This document shows, piece after piece, positions 17,875 to 26,194 of a DNA stretch of 64,000 nt. This stretch comes from Nocardia fusca NBRC 14340 (lineage in GTDB: Bacteria; Actinomycetota; Actinomycetes; Mycobacteriales; Mycobacteriaceae), in assembly GCF_001618425.1 (NCBI RefSeq), contig NZ_BDCU01000017.1, positions 1 through 64,000 of the forward strand, in the 5' to 3' direction. The notes below the pieces were generated by a model that worked only from the letters and a program-made list of their open reading frames with translations, did no database searches and was not told where the DNA came from. A program made the translations under genes and the position numbers. Position 1 is the first letter of the stretch. Each line of letters begins with the position of its first letter.

Positions 17875-18363
17875 ATGGCCGGTACGTTGACCGTCTGGAA
17901 GTTCCCCACTGCCACCGGTGCCGATACCGCCGTCTCGACATTGGAGGATCTGCAACGCCGGGAATTGATCACTGTGCAGGACGCGGCCGTGGTCAGCTGG
18001 CCGGCGGACGCGAAGAAACCCAAGACCCGCCAGCTGCACAGCTTGACCGGGCTCGGTGCACTGGGTGGCGCGTTCTGGGGCCTGCTGTTCGGGTTGTTGT
18101 TCTTCATCCCACTGATCGGTGCCGCGATGGGTGCGGGTCTGGGCGCGATGTCGGGGTCGCTGGCCGATATCGGTATCGACGACGACTTCATCAAGGAGGT
18201 GCGCGACAAGCTCACCCCCGGCACCTCCGCACTGTTCGCGTTGACCTCCGATGCCACGGTGGACAAGGTGCACGAGGCATTCCACGGCCAGTCGGCGGAG
18301 CTGGTCTCCACCAACCTGTCCCATGAGCAGGAAGCGAAGTTGCGCGAGGTCTTCGCCGACTGA
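17875..18363 (+). CDS. DUF1269-type membrane protein
   Basis: A 162-residue protein of the DUF1269 kind. A soluble start (TLTVWKFPTATGADTAVSTL) is followed by a glycine-rich double membrane segment at about residues 65-105 (LGALGGAFWGLLFGLLFF, then GAAMGAGLGAMSG) and a soluble tail with TPGTSALFAL. The ATG at 17875 has AAGGAG upstream. Function unknown; homologues are often linked to stress responses. The next membrane-protein gene starts 4 bp after its stop codon. Confidence 0.8.
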   Translation: MAGTLTVWKFPTATGADTAVSTLEDLQRRELITVQDAAVVSWPADAKKPKTRQLHSLTGLGALGGAFWGLLFGLLFFIPLIGAAMGAGLGAMSGSLADIGIDDDFIKEVRDKLTPGTSALFALTSDATVDKVHEAFHGQSAELVSTNLSHEQEAKLREVFAD

Positions 18364-18367
18364 TCCC

Positions 18368-18904
18368 ATGGAAGCCGACCCGGCCGGCCTGCTGCACGGC
18401 CCGCTGTTCTCCGCCCGGAACCCACTGGACCGCGATAACGCGGCCAGCCGGATCAGTGCCTACATCTACGGCAACATCCTCGTCCTCACCGCACTCGTGC
18501 CCATCGTCACCACCGAGAAACACCTCGGCATCCTCGTCGTCCTCGGCACGGCCCTGTCCACGTTCATCGCCCACAGCTTCGCCGAGACCGTGGCCCGCAC
18601 CGTCCGCGAACAACACACCCCTACCCTCGGCGACCGGGTCCGCGCACTGCGCAACTCCGCACCGATCCTCACCTCCGCGGCCCTACCCTGTGCCATCCTC
18701 GCCGCCGGATGGCTTGACTGGCTCGCACCCCGCACCGCGCAGATCCTCGCGGAACTCGTCATCCTCGTGCGTATCGGCGGGATCGTCTTCGTCATCGGCA
18801 GACTCCGCGGCCGGCGGCCCACCCGCGCCACCGTGGTCACCGCGCTACTGCTCACTCTCGCCGCCGCCCTCGTCGTGATCGTCAAAATCGCGCTGACCCA
18901 TTGA
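18368..18904 (+). CDS. Four-helix integral membrane protein
   Basis: A 178-residue protein with about four hydrophobic segments: ILVLTALVPIV, LGILVVLGTALSTFIAHSF, APILTSAALPCAILAAGWL and a C-terminal TALLLTLAAALVVIVKIAL. A conserved-looking SFAETVARTVREQH segment follows the second helix. It starts 4 bp after the DUF1269 stop, so the two are almost certainly cotranscribed. I do not recognise a named family. Confidence 0.7.
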   Translation: MEADPAGLLHGPLFSARNPLDRDNAASRISAYIYGNILVLTALVPIVTTEKHLGILVVLGTALSTFIAHSFAETVARTVREQHTPTLGDRVRALRNSAPILTSAALPCAILAAGWLDWLAPRTAQILAELVILVRIGGIVFVIGRLRGRRPTRATVVTALLLTLAAALVVIVKIALTH

Positions 18905-19134
18905 TGCCGCGCCCAGAGGACGCCCGCGCACTGGCGGTCGCTTCGGTGCTGGAGGCGGTTGCGGCGTAGCCGGTCGTGCCACCACGGGTCGGGAAGTAGG
19001 CATTGTTCTCCAAGCTCGCCGCCGAGGTTCCGGAGATTACCGCCGTGGAACACCTCGGCACCCTGGTGTCGTGCTGGGCAGCGGTCATGGGGAGCGCATC
19101 GAACCGGGCCGGTGGACACGGGCAGTCTGTAACC
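18905..19134. other. Intergenic region before PucR-like regulator
   Basis: These 230 bp have no convincing gene. They should carry the promoter of the regulator gene. Short open frames on both strands have low-complexity products. Confidence 0.35.
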
Positions 19135-21051
19135 ATGAACAGCAGTGACCTCGCCCATATCGTTCACGAGGTTCTTCGGGCCGTCACCCGCGGCGAACCG
19201 GATGTCACCACGCTGGCGGCCTCGCTGACCGAACTGGGACTCGATACCGGCACGGTCGGCGATATCGTCGACCACGCGCGTCGCGACCGGGCCGAGGTCA
19301 CCCGCCTACGGCGCCGCGAACAGGAGCTCACCGCGCTGTTCTCCAGTGCCCGCGATCTGGCCGAGGTGCGTGATATCGATGCGCTGCTGGCCAGGTTGGT
19401 GGCGCGCGCCCACGAGATGATGGGCACCGATGTGACCTATTTGTCGGAGTTCGACGCCACCACCCGCGACCTGCACGTTCGCAAGACGATGGGGGCGGTG
19501 ACCCCGCAATTCCAGGACCTGCATGTCCCCGCCGGGACGGGACTGGCGAGCCGGATCGCCGATACCCGGTCGGCGCAGTGGGTGCCACGGTACAGCGAGT
19601 ACGCGGGAGGCACCCATGAGCACACCATCGACGATGCCGTCTTCGCCGAGGGGATCATCTCCATCCTCGGCGTGCCCATGCTCTCCGACGGCACCGTACT
19701 CGGCGTGCTCTTCGCCGCGACCCGGCAGGAACACCAGTTCACCCCCGAAGAGATCGCGCTGCTCTCGGCTCTGGCCGACCACGCCTCGGTGGTGTTGCAG
19801 ACCGCGAACATCCTCACGCAACTCCGGGAGTCGCAGGACCGCACTCGCGGCGCCCTGGAGAAATTGACCGCGCACCTGGAAGCGCGCGATCGGTCGAGCG
19901 CGGTCCACCAGGAACTCGTCCACGCCGTCCTGTCCGGCGGCGGCTTCACACAGGTCGCGCACACCTTGGCGGCGGCGCTGGACCGGCGGGTGACGATCAT
20001 CGACGCCGATTCCTTCGCGCTCGCCGCCTCCGCGGCCGCGGACCAGGAGCATACGGCGGTGAGCCTGTCCCCGGATGTGCGTGCCGCGATAGCGCTGAGT
20101 CGTTCGAGCGGGCACTGCCGGTCTGTCGCCAAGAACAGATCGGTCGAGGTGGTTGCCGCCGTCACCGCCGGCGAACTCCACTTCGGGGCCCTGCTGCTCA
20201 GCCCGGGCAGCGTGGAACTCGGTCCGGTGGAGCGACGCACGATCGAACGGGCGGCTCAGGTCGCCGCTCTGCTGGCCCTGCAACAGCGGGCGGTCACCGA
20301 CGCATCCCGCCGTGAGCGCGGCGAGCTCATCGCCGACCTGCTGCATTCATCGCGGGAGCGACGTCGCGGTCTGGACCAGCGGGCGCGCAACCACCGCCTG
20401 ACGTTGTCCGAACTGCGCACGCTGCTCATCGTCGATGTGCCGCCGGCCCGGCGGGCCGGGGCCGAACGGGCTGCCGCGGGTTTCCTCGGCCGCGCCGGGT
20501 TGGTGGGTGAGCACGCGACCACCATCACGGTGATCGGATCGGCTGTCGATCCGATGGCCTTCGCGAACGATCTGCGAAGGCATCTCACCGGCACACTGGG
20601 GGCCCCGGTGCTGGTCGTGGCCCCGCCGCGGGCCGCCGCGCCCGACGAGCTCCCGGACCTGTTCCGCACAGCGCAACAGACAGTGCGCCTGTTGACCGGG
20701 CTGGGCATCGACGACCGCGCGGTCGCCACCGACGCCTACGCCCCGTACACCGTCCTGTTCGGCGCCAACCCGCAAGCCCTGCAGTCCTTCCTCGATCTCA
20801 CCATCGGGCCGGTCGTCGACTACGACACCCGGCACGGCACCGATCTGCTCACCACGCTGCGCACCTTCGTGCGGCACGAGGCAAGCCCGACGAAGACCGC
20901 GCGAGCGCTGAACTACCACCCCAATACGATCCTGCAACGCCTCGACCGCCTCAAAGCCCTGCTCGGAGCGGATTGGCGCCAGGACGAACACCTATTCCGT
21001 ATCTCGCTCGCCACTCGGCTGGACGAGTTGCGTTCGGTATCCCGGCCATGA
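19135..21051 (+). CDS. GAF-PucR/CdaR-type transcriptional regulator
   Basis: A 638-residue activator or repressor. A short coiled coil (about 50-65) leads to a GAF domain (about 68-225, with VTYLSEFDA and ISILGVPMLSDGTVLGVLF). A middle GGDEF-like PucR region (about 260-540) and the C-terminal helix-turn-helix TLRTFVRHEASPTKTARALN, then HPNTILQRLDRL, follow. This end is the hallmark of the PucR/CdaR group. It lies directly upstream of the mevalonate-catabolic genes on the same strand, so a mevalonate- or HMG-CoA-linked signal is the likely ligand (inference). A 19-bp inverted repeat at 21091-21109 is the probable binding site. Confidence 0.82.
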   Translation: MNSSDLAHIVHEVLRAVTRGEPDVTTLAASLTELGLDTGTVGDIVDHARRDRAEVTRLRRREQELTALFSSARDLAEVRDIDALLARLVARAHEMMGTDVTYLSEFDATTRDLHVRKTMGAVTPQFQDLHVPAGTGLASRIADTRSAQWVPRYSEYAGGTHEHTIDDAVFAEGIISILGVPMLSDGTVLGVLFAATRQEHQFTPEEIALLSALADHASVVLQTANILTQLRESQDRTRGALEKLTAHLEARDRSSAVHQELVHAVLSGGGFTQVAHTLAAALDRRVTIIDADSFALAASAAADQEHTAVSLSPDVRAAIALSRSSGHCRSVAKNRSVEVVAAVTAGELHFGALLLSPGSVELGPVERRTIERAAQVAALLALQQRAVTDASRRERGELIADLLHSSRERRRGLDQRARNHRLTLSELRTLLIVDVPPARRAGAERAAAGFLGRAGLVGEHATTITVIGSAVDPMAFANDLRRHLTGTLGAPVLVVAPPRAAAPDELPDLFRTAQQTVRLLTGLGIDDRAVATDAYAPYTVLFGANPQALQSFLDLTIGPVVDYDTRHGTDLLTTLRTFVRHEASPTKTARALNYHPNTILQRLDRLKALLGADWRQDEHLFRISLATRLDELRSVSRP

Positions 21052-21090
21052 ACAGCAAAATGTGTCCTCAACACACTCAAACCGCCGGTT

Positions 21091-21109
21091 CATGTGGTCA
21101 TCCCACATG
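21091..21109. promoter_or_regulatory. Candidate operator of mevalonate operon
   Basis: A perfect 7-5-7 inverted repeat, CATGTGG-TCATC-CCACATG, lies in the 148-bp gap between the PucR-like gene and the HMG-CoA reductase gene, 91 bp before the latter. It is the only strong dyad in the gap. Confidence 0.45.
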
Positions 21110-21199
21110 TCGCGGGTTACAACGCGGTCGTACCGTCGGACCCGGCAAATGTTCATCGGGGCCGCGGATACCGCGCCCCGCGATGTGGAGGGCGGCGCA

Positions 21200-22474
21200 G
21201 TGACCGTGAACAGCAGGATTCCGGGATTCAAGGACTCGTCCGTCGAGCAGCGCCGCTCGGTGGTTTCCGAACGGACCGGGGTAGCTGTCGCGGAGCTGGA
21301 CGTTCTCGAACCTGCGCAGGGCCTGGACACCGAGCATGCCGATCACATGATCGAAAATGTGATCGGGGTGCTGGGCATTCCCGTCGGCATCGCCACCAAC
21401 TTCCGGATCAACGGCCGAGATTATCTGGTCCCCATGGCCACCGAGGAGCCGTCGGTCGTCGCCGCGGCGAGCAATGCCGCACGCATGGCCCGCGAGCGAG
21501 GCGGATTCTTCACCTCCGGCACCGGTCCGATGATGCAGGCGCAGATCCAGTTGCTGGACCTACCCGATCCCGAGACCGCGCGCCTGCGCATTCTGGAACA
21601 ACGCTCGACCGTCGTGGACCTCGCCAACGAGCAGGACCCGACCCTGGTCCGGTTCGGCGGCGGCGCGACGGACCTACAGGTGCGCCTGGTGCCGACGCGA
21701 ACCGGCACACATGTCGTCACGCATCTGGTGGTCGATGTGCGCGATGCGATGGGGGCCAACGCGGTCAACACCATGGCCGAGGCCATCGCGCCCCGGCTCG
21801 CGGCCATCGCCGGCGGGCGGCCCCTGCTCCGCATCCTCACCAATATGGCCGACCGGCGAATCGTGCGGGCCCGCGCCGTCTTCGACCGTGATCTGCTGGG
21901 CGGCGAGCAGGTCGTCGACGATATCGTGCACGCCTCCGCGCTCGCCGAAGCCGACCCATACCGTGCCGCCACGCACAACAAGGGCATCATGAACGGCATT
22001 ACCGCCGCGGTACTGGCCTCCGGCAACGACACCCGCGCCGTCGAAGCGGGCTGTCACTCCCACGCCGTCGGTCCCGATGGGCGGTACACGGCTCTTTCGC
22101 ACTTCGAGAAGACCGCCGATGGACATCTGTCCGGCACGCTGGAGGTGCCGATGGCGGTCGGTCTGGTGGGCGGAGCCACCAAGGCCCATCCCGTCGCGCG
22201 GGCAGCGATCAAGATCCTCGGCGTGGAGTCGGCCACCGAATTCGCGGAGGTCGTGGTCGCGGTGGGACTGGCCCAGAATCTCGGCGCCTGCCGCGCCCTC
22301 GCGGCCGAAGGCATCCAGCGTGGCCATATGAGCCTGCACGCCCGTACCGTCGCGGTCACCGCCGGAGCGCGCACCGCGGAGCTCGACGCTGTCGTCGCAC
22401 AGCTCATCCAGGACAGGAACATTCGCGTCGAGCACGCCGAAAGGGTGCTCGCCGACCTGCGGAACCGGAGCTGA
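21200..22474 (+). CDS. mvaA: Class II (degradative) HMG-CoA reductase
   Basis: Oxidises mevalonate plus CoA to HMG-CoA with NAD(P), the first step in using mevalonate as a carbon source. The 424-residue length fits the class II enzyme of Pseudomonas mevalonii (about 428). Visible residues are the ENVIGVLGIPVGIATNF substrate loop, Glu83 in TEEPS, Lys261 in HNKGIMNGI, Asp277 in GNDTRAVEAG and the mobile-flap His in GHMSLHAR. The GTG at 21200 has a GGAGGG site upstream. This is the catabolic class, not the isoprenoid-pathway class I enzyme, and the lyase gene next to it supports that direction. Confidence 0.93.
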   Translation: MTVNSRIPGFKDSSVEQRRSVVSERTGVAVAELDVLEPAQGLDTEHADHMIENVIGVLGIPVGIATNFRINGRDYLVPMATEEPSVVAAASNAARMARERGGFFTSGTGPMMQAQIQLLDLPDPETARLRILEQRSTVVDLANEQDPTLVRFGGGATDLQVRLVPTRTGTHVVTHLVVDVRDAMGANAVNTMAEAIAPRLAAIAGGRPLLRILTNMADRRIVRARAVFDRDLLGGEQVVDDIVHASALAEADPYRAATHNKGIMNGITAAVLASGNDTRAVEAGCHSHAVGPDGRYTALSHFEKTADGHLSGTLEVPMAVGLVGGATKAHPVARAAIKILGVESATEFAEVVVAVGLAQNLGACRALAAEGIQRGHMSLHARTVAVTAGARTAELDAVVAQLIQDRNIRVEHAERVLADLRNRS

Positions 22475-22475
22475 G

Positions 22476-23438
22476 GTGGCGCCCGACACCGGGGCCGTCC
22501 GCCGGCCCGCACCGCACGTCCACCGCAGGCCGGATCTGCCGGCCGCGGTCCGGGTCTACGAAGTCGGCCCCCGCGACGGTCTCCAGGCGGAAGCCACTGT
22601 GGTTCCGACACCGGTCAAAGCCGAATTCTGCCGGCGGCTCGCCGCCGCGGGGGTGCCGGCGCTCGAGCTCACGAGCTTCGTCTCACCGCGATGGATCCCA
22701 CAGCTGTCCGATGCCGAGCAGCTGCTGGCCGTCCTGGACCTGCCCAGCGATATCCGCCGGGTGGTGCTGGCACCGAACCGCCGCGGGCTCGACAGGGCGT
22801 TGGCCGCCGGCGCCGCGGAACTCGCCGTATTCGTGAGCGCGACCGAGACCTTCGCGGACAAGAACCTGCACACCACCATCGACGGCGCGCTCGAATCCGC
22901 ACGCCCCGTAGTGCGCGGTGCCGGAGCACAGGGGCTTGCCACGCGCGGATACATCTCGATGTGTTTCGGGGACCCCTGGGAGGGCGCTGTCGACACTTCG
23001 GCCGTCGCCGATATCGCCGAACGCCTCCTCGACATGGGGGTGGCCTCGATCTCGCTGGGCGACACCATTGGGGTCGCCACGCCCGGACACGTCCTCGACC
23101 TGCTGGAAGCCCTGTTCGACCGCGGTATCCGCCCGGAGATCACGGCGATGCATTTCCACGACACCTACGGCCAGGCGCTCGCGAACGTCTATGCCGCCCT
23201 GAGCGCCGGGATCACCGAGTTCGACAGCGCCGCCGGCGGCCTGGGTCGCTGCCCGTATGCCGCCGGAGCCACCGGAAATCTGGCCACCGAGGACCTGGTG
23301 TGGATGCTGCACGGCCTCGGAATCGCCACCGGTATCGATCTGGACACGCTCACCGCGACTTCCCGGTGGATGTCCACCGTCATCGGTCGGCCCAGCCCTT
23401 CGCGAGTGGTCCGCGCCCTCACCGCCTCGACATCCTGA
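22476..23438 (+). CDS. mvaB: HMG-CoA lyase
   Basis: Splits HMG-CoA to acetoacetate and acetyl-CoA, completing mevalonate breakdown. The 320-residue TIM-barrel protein has the start motif VGPRDGLQ, the metal-binding pair in MHFHDTYGQ and the active-site loop GGLGRCPYAAGATGN with the catalytic Cys. The usual loop reads GGLGGCPYA, so Gly to Arg is a small variation. The GTG at 22476 follows the reductase stop by 1 bp, so translation is probably coupled. Confidence 0.93.
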   Translation: MAPDTGAVRRPAPHVHRRPDLPAAVRVYEVGPRDGLQAEATVVPTPVKAEFCRRLAAAGVPALELTSFVSPRWIPQLSDAEQLLAVLDLPSDIRRVVLAPNRRGLDRALAAGAAELAVFVSATETFADKNLHTTIDGALESARPVVRGAGAQGLATRGYISMCFGDPWEGAVDTSAVADIAERLLDMGVASISLGDTIGVATPGHVLDLLEALFDRGIRPEITAMHFHDTYGQALANVYAALSAGITEFDSAAGGLGRCPYAAGATGNLATEDLVWMLHGLGIATGIDLDTLTATSRWMSTVIGRPSPSRVVRALTASTS

Positions 23439-23472
23439 CCTGCCCGACCCCCTCGACGCCGACGGAGTACCC

Positions 23473-23964
23473 ATGCCCACCCAACCCCCGCTGACCGCGG
23501 CAGTGCCACCGGTCGACCCGCCCACCGCAGAGCCGGCCTCCGGCCGCGAACATCCGCAGTACCTCGAGGTATGGGGTGATACCGTCGTCGGTCGCCACCT
23601 GGCCGTATCCGTGGTCATAGGCATCTGCGTGAGCCTGTCCGCACTTCTGCTGTCGGAGCGAGCATTCTCTTCGTTCGTGGCGAACGATTCGCTCGCCGAC
23701 GCCTACGCGCTCCTCGTGGGGATCGCCGGATGTGTGATCGCCGGTCTGATCTGCGGGCGACTTTTCCGTCCGAAGCGGATCGTGGTCACCGAGGTGTCCG
23801 AAGACGCGGCCGTCGGCGAGGTCATCGCCGCACTGCGCGAGGAACGACAGGGGCTGGGCTCGCTGGACGATCTGCCCGCACACACCCGGCGTGAACTCGA
23901 CGAACTCGGGTTGAGCCGGCGGTTCACCGAAGCCGAACACTCCACCACCGGGACAGTGTCATGA
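23473..23964 (+). CDS. Small membrane subunit, TctB-like
   Basis: A 163-residue protein with two clear membrane helices (about 45-65, VSVVIGICVSLSALLL, and about 78-98, LLVGIAGCVIAGLICG). A charged C-terminal tail on the inside contains the EVIAALREERQGLGSLDDLP segment. Its place directly before a TctA-like permease gene, with an ATGA overlap, makes it the likely small subunit. It is shorter than classical TctB (about four helices) and has little clear similarity, so the assignment rests on context. Confidence 0.6.
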   Translation: MPTQPPLTAAVPPVDPPTAEPASGREHPQYLEVWGDTVVGRHLAVSVVIGICVSLSALLLSERAFSSFVANDSLADAYALLVGIAGCVIAGLICGRLFRPKRIVVTEVSEDAAVGEVIAALREERQGLGSLDDLPAHTRRELDELGLSRRFTEAEHSTTGTVS

Positions 23965-25340
23965 GTTCGATCCTCACCAGCGATATCGCGCTGGCCATCA
24001 TGCTCGCCGTGGTCGGCGCAATCGTCTTCTCGTTGATCGGAATGGTTTCGGGTACCGACGAAACCGCGACCATCGCCCCGCTGACCCTGCTGGTGATTCT
24101 GCTCGGTGCTCCCCCGGCAGGCGTGTTCACATTTTTCCTCGCCGGAGCCGTGGCCAAACATATGACGCATGCGGCGCCGACCACACTCCTCGGCATACCC
24201 GGGGATACGATGGCGGTCCCACTCATGCGCGAAGCGCGGATGCTGCGCGCACTGGGCGTGCCCCATATCGCGCTCCGCAAAGCGATCTCCGCCGCTCTCA
24301 TCGCCGCTGTGATAGCCGTCCCCGCCGCCGTGCTGTTCGCCGTGCTGCTGGCCCCGGTCGCCGATACGGTCCAGTCCGCCGCCCCGTGGTTGTTCCTGCT
24401 GGCCGCCATCGGCATCGCCTACGCGTCGCCCGGGAAATGGGCGGGCGTGCTCGCGCTCGTACCGTTCGTGGTCCTCATCCTCGGTCTCAAACAGCTCACG
24501 GCGTCCTACGATGTCTCACTCAACATCAGTTATTTCCTCGGCATCGCCGTCGGACCGCTCATCGCCGACCTCTTCTTGTCCTTGGGGCCACAGGGACGTG
24601 CCGAGATGGCGCGCAAGGAGCCGGCGACGGTATGGCTCGCACCCGACGTCAAGACCTGGAAGGGCTACTTTCCCAATCCCTTCCGGATCCTCGACCGTGG
24701 ACAGACCGGCTATGTCGCGGCCACCGCCACCGTTTCCAGCGCCACCTTCGTTTTCAGCCCGGTCGCCATGACGGTCCTGATGGGCGAAGTGGTCGGGAGC
24801 CGCATCAAACACGGTTACCGCCGGCTCACTTCGGTGATCGCCGCCCGCAACGGCACGACCGAATCCACCTATATCGCCGAAGCCCTGATCCCCCTCATCG
24901 CCTTCGGACTGCCGCTGAGCCCGGTCGCCGCCGGGCCCGCCGCCCCCTTGTTCAACGCACCACCGGTTTTCACCACCGACGACGGCAACGGCAATATCGA
25001 CAACCTGTCCACCGCACTCACCAGCACCGAATTCCTGCTGTACGGACTCGCTGCCGTCGCGGTGGCCGGCCTCATCGCCTACCCCTTCGCGATGAACTTC
25101 GCCCATCGGGCCGCGACCGTCGTCGTGCGGTTCGTAAGCCACGAAGCCATCATCGCCGCCTTCGCCGGACTCGTCGTGGTGATCAGCGTGTGGGAGGGCG
25201 GGATTCTGGGACTCGCCGTGACGCTCACGGTCGGTCTCGTGGGCGGCCTGCTGTGCCGGTTCTTCAAGATCCACGCCGGAGTGTTGTTCATGGGTTACTA
25301 CGTCGCGGTACTGACGATCCCCGCGGCGCTCGCCCTCTGA
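23961..25340 (+). CDS. TctA-like permease, candidate mevalonate transporter
   Basis: A 459-residue membrane protein with about 11-12 hydrophobic segments in the TctA (tripartite tricarboxylate transporter large subunit) pattern. Early GTDETATIAPLTLLVILLG and TTLLGIPGD motifs and internal PVAAGPAAPL and GLPLSP loops resemble that family. It overlaps the small-subunit gene by 4 bp and ends the operon. No periplasmic binding protein (TctC type) is encoded nearby, which is unusual. The neighbouring enzymes point to mevalonate or a related acid as substrate; that is inference. Confidence 0.7.
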   Translation: MSSILTSDIALAIMLAVVGAIVFSLIGMVSGTDETATIAPLTLLVILLGAPPAGVFTFFLAGAVAKHMTHAAPTTLLGIPGDTMAVPLMREARMLRALGVPHIALRKAISAALIAAVIAVPAAVLFAVLLAPVADTVQSAAPWLFLLAAIGIAYASPGKWAGVLALVPFVVLILGLKQLTASYDVSLNISYFLGIAVGPLIADLFLSLGPQGRAEMARKEPATVWLAPDVKTWKGYFPNPFRILDRGQTGYVAATATVSSATFVFSPVAMTVLMGEVVGSRIKHGYRRLTSVIAARNGTTESTYIAEALIPLIAFGLPLSPVAAGPAAPLFNAPPVFTTDDGNGNIDNLSTALTSTEFLLYGLAAVAVAGLIAYPFAMNFAHRAATVVVRFVSHEAIIAAFAGLVVVISVWEGGILGLAVTLTVGLVGGLLCRFFKIHAGVLFMGYYVAVLTIPAALAL

Positions 25341-25357
25341 GCTCGCCCGGCGCCAAC

Positions 25358-25399
25358 CGGAACTGCCCCACCTGCGCGGACGCAGCGGGGGCAGTTCCG
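25358..25399. terminator. Long hairpin terminator, left copy
   Basis: Perfect 12-bp arms CGGAACTGCCCC (25358-25369) and GGGGCAGTTCCG (25388-25399) enclose a second inner stem, CTGCG/CGCAG. It serves the permease gene from the left and the microprotein gene from the right. The loop segment CCCACCTGCGCGGA recurs in the hairpin at 29114-29158. Confidence 0.8.
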
Positions 25400-25402
25400 C
25401 TT

Positions 25403-25480
25403 TCAGTGCCCAGGCCACCAGAGCGCGACCGTGAGTCCCAGCAGACCCAGCATCAGGTGCACCAGCGCGAGATCAGCCAT
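25403..25480 (-). CDS. 25-residue hydrophobic microprotein, left copy
   Basis: The product begins MADLALVHLMLGLLGLTVAL and ends WWPGH. It is one predicted membrane helix with a tryptophan pair at the far end and almost no charge. It differs from the right-hand copy (29162-29239) at only three positions, including the last residue, while the DNA has several silent changes, which is evidence that the peptide is translated and selected. The upstream DNA on the minus strand keeps a vestige (GRRWAESSRG) of the gene that precedes the right copy, but most of that gene is gone. Too short for normal gene finders. Function unknown; its size and shape recall type I toxins and small membrane regulators. 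Confidence 0.6.
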   Translation of the reverse strand: MADLALVHLMLGLLGLTVALWWPGH

Positions 25481-25530
25481 CCGGCGGCGGCCCCGCGAGC
25501 TCTCGGCCCAGCGACGGCCGCGCGATCCGG

Positions 25531-25697
25531 CTGGTCGCGTCCCGATTTCAGAGTGCCGAATCCGATTCCGGTAAGCGTTTCTTATTGCGTGTTTTCCCGA
25601 TCGTCGTGAGCCGGAACAGCTGTCCAGCGCTGGGTTTTCAGCTAGCTTTGTGGGTTCACCGGCGGTAGCCGGGACGTCGGAAACGGGAGGTCCACGA
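25531..25697. promoter_or_regulatory. Promoter region of STAND module
   Basis: A stretch distinctly richer in A/T than its surroundings (for example TTTCTTATTGCGTGTTTTCC and TTTTCAGCTAGCTTTG), placed before the adaptor gene. GGGAGG at about 25685-25690 is the ribosome site. A lower-GC promoter is common for acquired genes. Confidence 0.4.
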
Positions 25698-26159
25698 ATG
25701 GATCCGATAACGGTGGTGGTTACCGCAGTCGCGCTGGGTGCAGCGACGGGGCTGACCGAGACCGGGGCGCAAGCGGTGAAGGATGCGTACGCGGGGTTGA
25801 AGAGTCTGATCTCGCGTAAGTACGGCGATGTGGACGTATCGGGCGTTGAGCGCAAGCCCGACTCGGAGTCGAAGCGAGCATCGCTGGCCGAAGACCTCGA
25901 AGACGCCGGCGCGGCCGGTGATTCAGAGCTCGGTGAAGCTGCGGTGGTACTGCTGGAGGCCGTGCGGCAGCATGCTCCGCAGGCGGTAATCGGTGTCGAC
26001 GTGGAAGGCCTGGTGGCCGCGGCGTTGCATATCTCCGATGTCGAATCCGCTGGTGACGGTGTGCGGGTAAAGAACAGCCGTATTGCCGGTACGGCGGAGA
26101 TACGGGGCGTGCGCGCGAAACTCGGCGAGCCGCAGGACCCCGAATCGGCGCGGGCCTGA
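25698..26159 (+). CDS. Adaptor-like protein preceding STAND ATPase
   Basis: A 153-residue protein. The N terminus MDPITVVVTAVALGAATGLT is hydrophobic, and GAQAVKDAYAGLKSLISRKY follows. I recall this opening from many actinobacterial proteins linked to STAND/NLR-like and bacterial RHIM-type signalling systems. A charged helical middle (about 55-105) leads to a strand-like tail, VRVKNSRIAGTAEIRGVRA. The canonical RHIM core is not obvious. It lies 35 bp before the ATPase gene, in another frame, and the ATPase frame stays open back through its stop codon. It may be a separate adaptor or the detached first domain of one longer protein. Confidence 0.6.
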   Translation: MDPITVVVTAVALGAATGLTETGAQAVKDAYAGLKSLISRKYGDVDVSGVERKPDSESKRASLAEDLEDAGAAGDSELGEAAVVLLEAVRQHAPQAVIGVDVEGLVAAALHISDVESAGDGVRVKNSRIAGTAEIRGVRAKLGEPQDPESARA

Positions 26160-26194
26160 ACCCCGGCACTCCCGCGCCTGATGCTCCGGCATCC

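Larger units (their letters stand above)
25358..25530. repeat. Left copy of terminator-microprotein repeat
   Basis: About 170 bp covering the hairpin, the microprotein gene and a short vestige of the upstream gene. It is a diverged direct repeat of 29114-29290, roughly 80 percent identical through the coding part by eye. The two copies bracket the STAND-ATPase module and the HisD-like pseudogene. Confidence 0.6.

Noticed and set aside
18882..19136. An 84-codon minus-strand frame before the PucR-like gene
   Set aside because: Ser/Thr/Ala-rich product without homology; no ribosome site.
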